Of a stretch of DNA of 8,114 bases, positions 6,400 to 8,114 are shown piece after piece (within the stretch, counting starts at the first letter, position 1; each line of letters opens with the position of its first letter). Made by a program: the position numbers and the translations under genes. Source of the stretch: Clostridia bacterium (GTDB lineage: Bacteria > Bacillota > Clostridia > Christensenellales > Borkfalkiaceae). The stretch lies in the NCBI GenBank assembly GCA_029052615.1, contig JAIDIR010000189.1, positions 1-8,114 of the forward strand, given 5' to 3'. The notes beneath the pieces are model-generated. The model was given only the letters and a program-made list of their open reading frames with translations, ran no database searches and was not told the DNA's origin.

Positions 6400-7095
6400 T
6401 CAGTCCTCTCCCGTCTTCTGCACGGAGGGCGAGGGCACCGAATACAAATCGAACTCCTCGTCTATGTCGAAGTCGCTGTCGTCGTCGAACGCGGCAAGCT
6501 TGGAAACGGACACCTCGTAAGCGGTCATGGTGACGAAGCTTTCGTCGGGCTGTTTCTTCTGGTACTCGCGCGACTGTATTCTGCCCGACAGTGCAATCTT
6601 GTCGCCGACGGCAAGGTTTTTGACGAAGCGCGCGTTTCTGCCCCAGGCTATCGCGGGGATATAATCGCTCTTGTTGTACGAGCGGTTAACGGCGATAAGC
6701 AGATCCGCAATCTCGCGGTTGAAGGGCGTGGTGCGGTAAACGGGCGGCTTGCATATGTAGCCCGAAAGCACTATGCTGTTGGGGTTTTTGCCCGGGTGAT
6801 AGTCCAGAACCTCCCTCACGAAAACGGTGAGCATCAGCCTCGATTTGCCGTTTTCCAGCTTGTTGTAGGAGCGGAACTGACCGAGAGCGCACAGCTCGTC
6901 GCCCTTTTTCATTCCGCCGCCCATCAGCCTTTCGGACACGGTTACGGGCAAGACGTCCGCCTGCCCCGACAGTCTGTTGACTTCAACGAAAAACTCGTAA
7001 AAGCCCTCCCCGAATACCTCGTGCGAAAAAACGGCGTCAGAAGCTATAGTTCCGCAGATATACACCCTGTTGTTCTTTTCGGTCAAGTAGTTCAT
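6400..7095 (-). CDS. ssb: Single-stranded DNA-binding protein with two tandem OB-folds
   Basis: A 231-residue protein built from two SSB-like OB folds. The first spans residues 9-97 (RVYICGTI, then FVEVNRLSGQADVLPVTVSE, KKGDELCALGQFRSYN). The second spans about 106-200 (SIVLSGYICKPPVYRTTPFN, LIAVNRSYNKSDYIPAIAWG, VGDKIALSGRIQSREY). The VNR-x4-x-D-x-[LI]P core recurs in both, showing an internal duplication. The second copy is closer to classical bacterial SSB (PVYRTTP, IPAIAWGR-NA). Such proteins bind ssDNA in replication, repair or recombination in the cytoplasm. The C-terminus is acidic (DDDSDFDIDEEFD, 204-216) but continues to KTGED rather than the usual DIPF-type tip. The ATG at 7095 has a good ribosome binding site (AGAGGT, seven bases upstream). 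It lies 36 bp after the deacetylase stop, probably in one transcript. It is likely an accessory SSB-like protein rather than the rpsF-ssb-rpsR copy, as no ribosomal genes flank it. Confidence 0.82.
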   Translation of the reverse strand: MNYLTEKNNRVYICGTIASDAVFSHEVFGEGFYEFFVEVNRLSGQADVLPVTVSERLMGGGMKKGDELCALGQFRSYNKLENGKSRLMLTVFVREVLDYHPGKNPNSIVLSGYICKPPVYRTTPFNREIADLLIAVNRSYNKSDYIPAIAWGRNARFVKNLAVGDKIALSGRIQSREYQKKQPDESFVTMTAYEVSVSKLAAFDDDSDFDIDEEFDLYSVPSPSVQKTGED

Positions 7096-7102
7096 AAAAT
7101 TT

Positions 7103-7108
7103 ACCTCT
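7103..7108 (-). promoter_or_regulatory. Ribosome binding site of the SSB-like gene
   Basis: AGAGGT on the minus strand, seven bases before the ATG at 7095-7093. It confirms that start in the 36-bp gap after the deacetylase. Confidence 0.7.
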
Positions 7109-7131
7109 ATATTTTGTATTTCTTTTTGGTT

Positions 7132-7905
7132 TTAAGTCGCGGGCTTCTGCCGTCCGGTAACGTCCATCGTGTAATTTTCGCGGTAAATGAGTTCACCGAT
7201 TGGCACGAACTTATAGCCCTTGTTTTTAAGCGTTTCCACGATTATGGGCACCGCCTCCGCCGTGTGCAGACCGTTGTTGTGCATAAGTATTATTGAGCCC
7301 GACTTCACGCCGCTGATTACGCGCATTGCAATGTCGGTTGCCGAAAGGTCGCGCCAGTCAAGGGAATCGACGTCCCACTGAATACAGTAATAACCTTCCT
7401 CCGAAGCGGTCTTGACCAGCCTGTCGTTATAATCGCCGTAGGGCGGACGGAACAGCTCAACGTCCTTGCCCGTGACGTTTTTAATCGCCTCGGACGAGGT
7501 CTTAAGCTCCAGCCTTATTTCCTCCGCGTTCTGTTTGGACATATAGGAATGCGTTGCCGAGTGCGTGCCTATTTCGTGCCCCGCCTCGTCGATTTTCTTG
7601 ACGTATTCGGGATACTTTTCCGACCAGAACTCCACCATAAACCAGGTTGCCTTTACCTCGCCTACGCGCAGGTTATTTAAAATCTGGTCGGTGTAGTCCG
7701 TGCCCCACGCACAGTCGAAGGAAATGGAAATAAGCTTATCGTCCCTTTCCACCGAATATATGGGCAGAAGCCTTGGGGTATTGCCGTACCAGACGGCGTA
7801 AGCGCCCGAAAAGTACGCGCCGAGGGAAAGCGCCGTTATTGCAACAGCCGTCAAAACGCACGCAATCAAGCTTTTGAATTTAACTATCAACGTCAAACTG
7901 CTCAC
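7132..7905 (-). CDS. Membrane-anchored polysaccharide deacetylase, PdaB-like (NodB domain, CE4)
   Basis: A 257-residue protein with one N-terminal hydrophobic segment (about 12-37, signal anchor) and an extracytoplasmic NodB fold (about 57-245) that removes acetyl groups from polysaccharides such as peptidoglycan. Motifs in order: SFDCAWG (62-68, motif 1), GTHSATHS (113-120, metal histidines H115 and H119), FRPPYGDYND (152-161), WDVDSLDW (177-184) and ILMHNN (206-211, catalytic histidine H209). In motif 1 the usual metal-ligand second Asp of TFDD is Cys65. B. subtilis PdaB also deviates here (TFDISWG), which together with the length and anchor suggests the sporulation PdaB-like branch; unlike PdaB, the two metal histidines are kept. 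The longest frame uses GTG at 7905, but an AGGTGA site (7907-7902) overlaps that codon and is well spaced for TTG at 7896, so the true start may be 7896. Followed at 36 bp by the SSB-like gene. Substrate is not deducible. Confidence 0.85.
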   Translation of the reverse strand: MSSLTLIVKFKSLIACVLTAVAITALSLGAYFSGAYAVWYGNTPRLLPIYSVERDDKLISISFDCAWGTDYTDQILNNLRVGEVKATWFMVEFWSEKYPEYVKKIDEAGHEIGTHSATHSYMSKQNAEEIRLELKTSSEAIKNVTGKDVELFRPPYGDYNDRLVKTASEEGYYCIQWDVDSLDWRDLSATDIAMRVISGVKSGSIILMHNNGLHTAEAVPIIVETLKNKGYKFVPIGELIYRENYTMDVTGRQKPAT

Positions 7906-7907
7906 CT
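7902..7907 (-). promoter_or_regulatory. Ribosome binding site bearing on the deacetylase start
   Basis: AGGTGA on the minus strand matches the 3' part of the consensus AGGAGGTGA. Its AGG core is eight bases before TTG at 7896 and overlaps the GTG at 7905. It favours the TTG start, three codons inside the longest frame. Confidence 0.45.
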
Positions 7908-7930
7908 ATTTTAGCAAAATCATAATCTAT

Positions 7931-7960
7931 AAATTTTTGTGATTTTGTCTTATTTTGTCT
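7931..7960. repeat. Three 10-bp direct repeats upstream of the deacetylase
   Basis: On the minus strand AGACAAAATA, AGACAAAATC, then the degenerate ACAAAAATTT follow each other with a 10-bp period, about 25-55 bp before the start codon. A related GGGACAAAAATAA lies further upstream near 8022-8034. One turn of spacing puts the units on the same helix face, as in some operator arrays. It could equally be chance in AT-rich promoter DNA. The rest of the 7906-8063 gap holds an imperfect hairpin (7971-8000) and no ORF. A -10-like TATGAT sits at 7924-7919 without a good -35. Confidence 0.3.
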
Positions 7961-8048
7961 AGTTCACACGAAAGCGGCTTTTGCAAAATTTTTCCGCCTT
8001 GTCCGCGCCCTGTGATATAAATTATTTTTGTCCCTGCGCGTTTATGAC

Positions 8049-8070
8049 TTTTTTTGCGCACGCAAAAAAA
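8049..8070. repeat. Perfect 10-bp-arm inverted repeat T7-GCG / CGC-A7
   Basis: TTTTTTTGCG, two bases, CGCAAAAAAA. The A7 arm doubles as the U-run of the terminator to its right (read on the minus strand). The structure has T before and A after its core on both strands, so it does not itself form a normal terminator. Confidence 0.4.
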
Positions 8071-8101
8071 GCGCGGGCGCAATTTTCATTGCGCCCGCGC
8101 T
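8064..8101 (-). terminator. Strong intrinsic terminator of a gene beyond the right edge
   Basis: On the minus strand AGCGCGGGCGCAA (8101-8089), a six-base loop, the perfect complement (8082-8070), then seven T (8070-8064; the first T also closes the stem). This is a 13-bp, mostly GC stem directly followed by a U-run, a textbook rho-independent terminator. It shows that an upstream gene or operon on the same strand ends just outside the window and that the deacetylase needs its own promoter. Confidence 0.93.
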
Positions 8102-8114
8102 ATTTATATTGATT

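Noticed and set aside
6373..7296. Plus-strand open frame of 307 codons
   Set aside because: Antisense to the SSB-like gene and the end of the deacetylase, whose family motifs are clear. The translation shows no recognisable domain and no convincing ribosome binding site.
1..8114. CRISPR array, transposase, integrase, toxin-antitoxin or other defence genes
   Set aside because: No repeat-spacer pattern, no mobile-element protein and no small gene pair was found; all sizeable coding space is occupied by recognisable chromosomal genes.

Overview
The window reads as a chromosomal segment of an endospore-forming Clostridia-type Firmicute, probably an uncultured gut lineage. The evidence is a spoVT-spoVB-mazG gene order known from Bacilli and Clostridia, a PdaB-like deacetylase, a low-GC-Firmicute style Lgt and SSB, strong AGGAGG-type ribosome binding sites on several genes, and coding sequence of moderate GC set in AT-rich gaps. 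The species-level placement is inference only.

Every gene lies on the minus strand, so transcription runs from the right edge to the left edge. From right to left: a strong intrinsic terminator (8064-8101) closes an operon beyond the window. A promoter-bearing gap of about 160 bp follows, then a membrane-anchored polysaccharide deacetylase (7132-7905). It is followed 36 bp later by a two-OB-fold single-stranded DNA-binding protein (6400-7095). A MATE-family transporter (4907-6283) comes next, behind a 30-bp near-perfect palindrome that abuts an extended -10 promoter. Then come 2-isopropylmalate synthase of the yeast/actinobacterial 'type 2' class (3204-4865), a GC-rich hairpin-forming intergenic element (about 3095-3203), and prolipoprotein diacylglyceryl transferase lgt (2064-3053). 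An intrinsic terminator (1995-2027) ends that block. The last unit is the sporulation cluster: spoVT (1406-1951), spoVB-like flippase (31-1395), and the first 29 codons of a mazG/YabN-type gene (1-89) that overlaps the end of spoVB by 59 bp.

Functionally the right half mixes envelope, DNA-metabolism, transport and leucine biosynthesis genes that share a strand but no single pathway. The left half is a coherent late-sporulation unit: a forespore transcription factor (SpoVT), a lipid-linked precursor flippase used for cortex synthesis (SpoVB), and the house-cleaning pyrophosphohydrolase/methylase fusion that usually follows it. No mobile elements, CRISPR arrays, tRNA or rRNA genes were seen. 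The coding content is ordinary. The less ordinary signals are regulatory or structural: the palindrome and near-leaderless start of the MATE gene, the SD-less short leader of leuA, the hairpin element between leuA and lgt, a dyad before spoVT, and a cysteine replacing a metal-ligand aspartate in the deacetylase.
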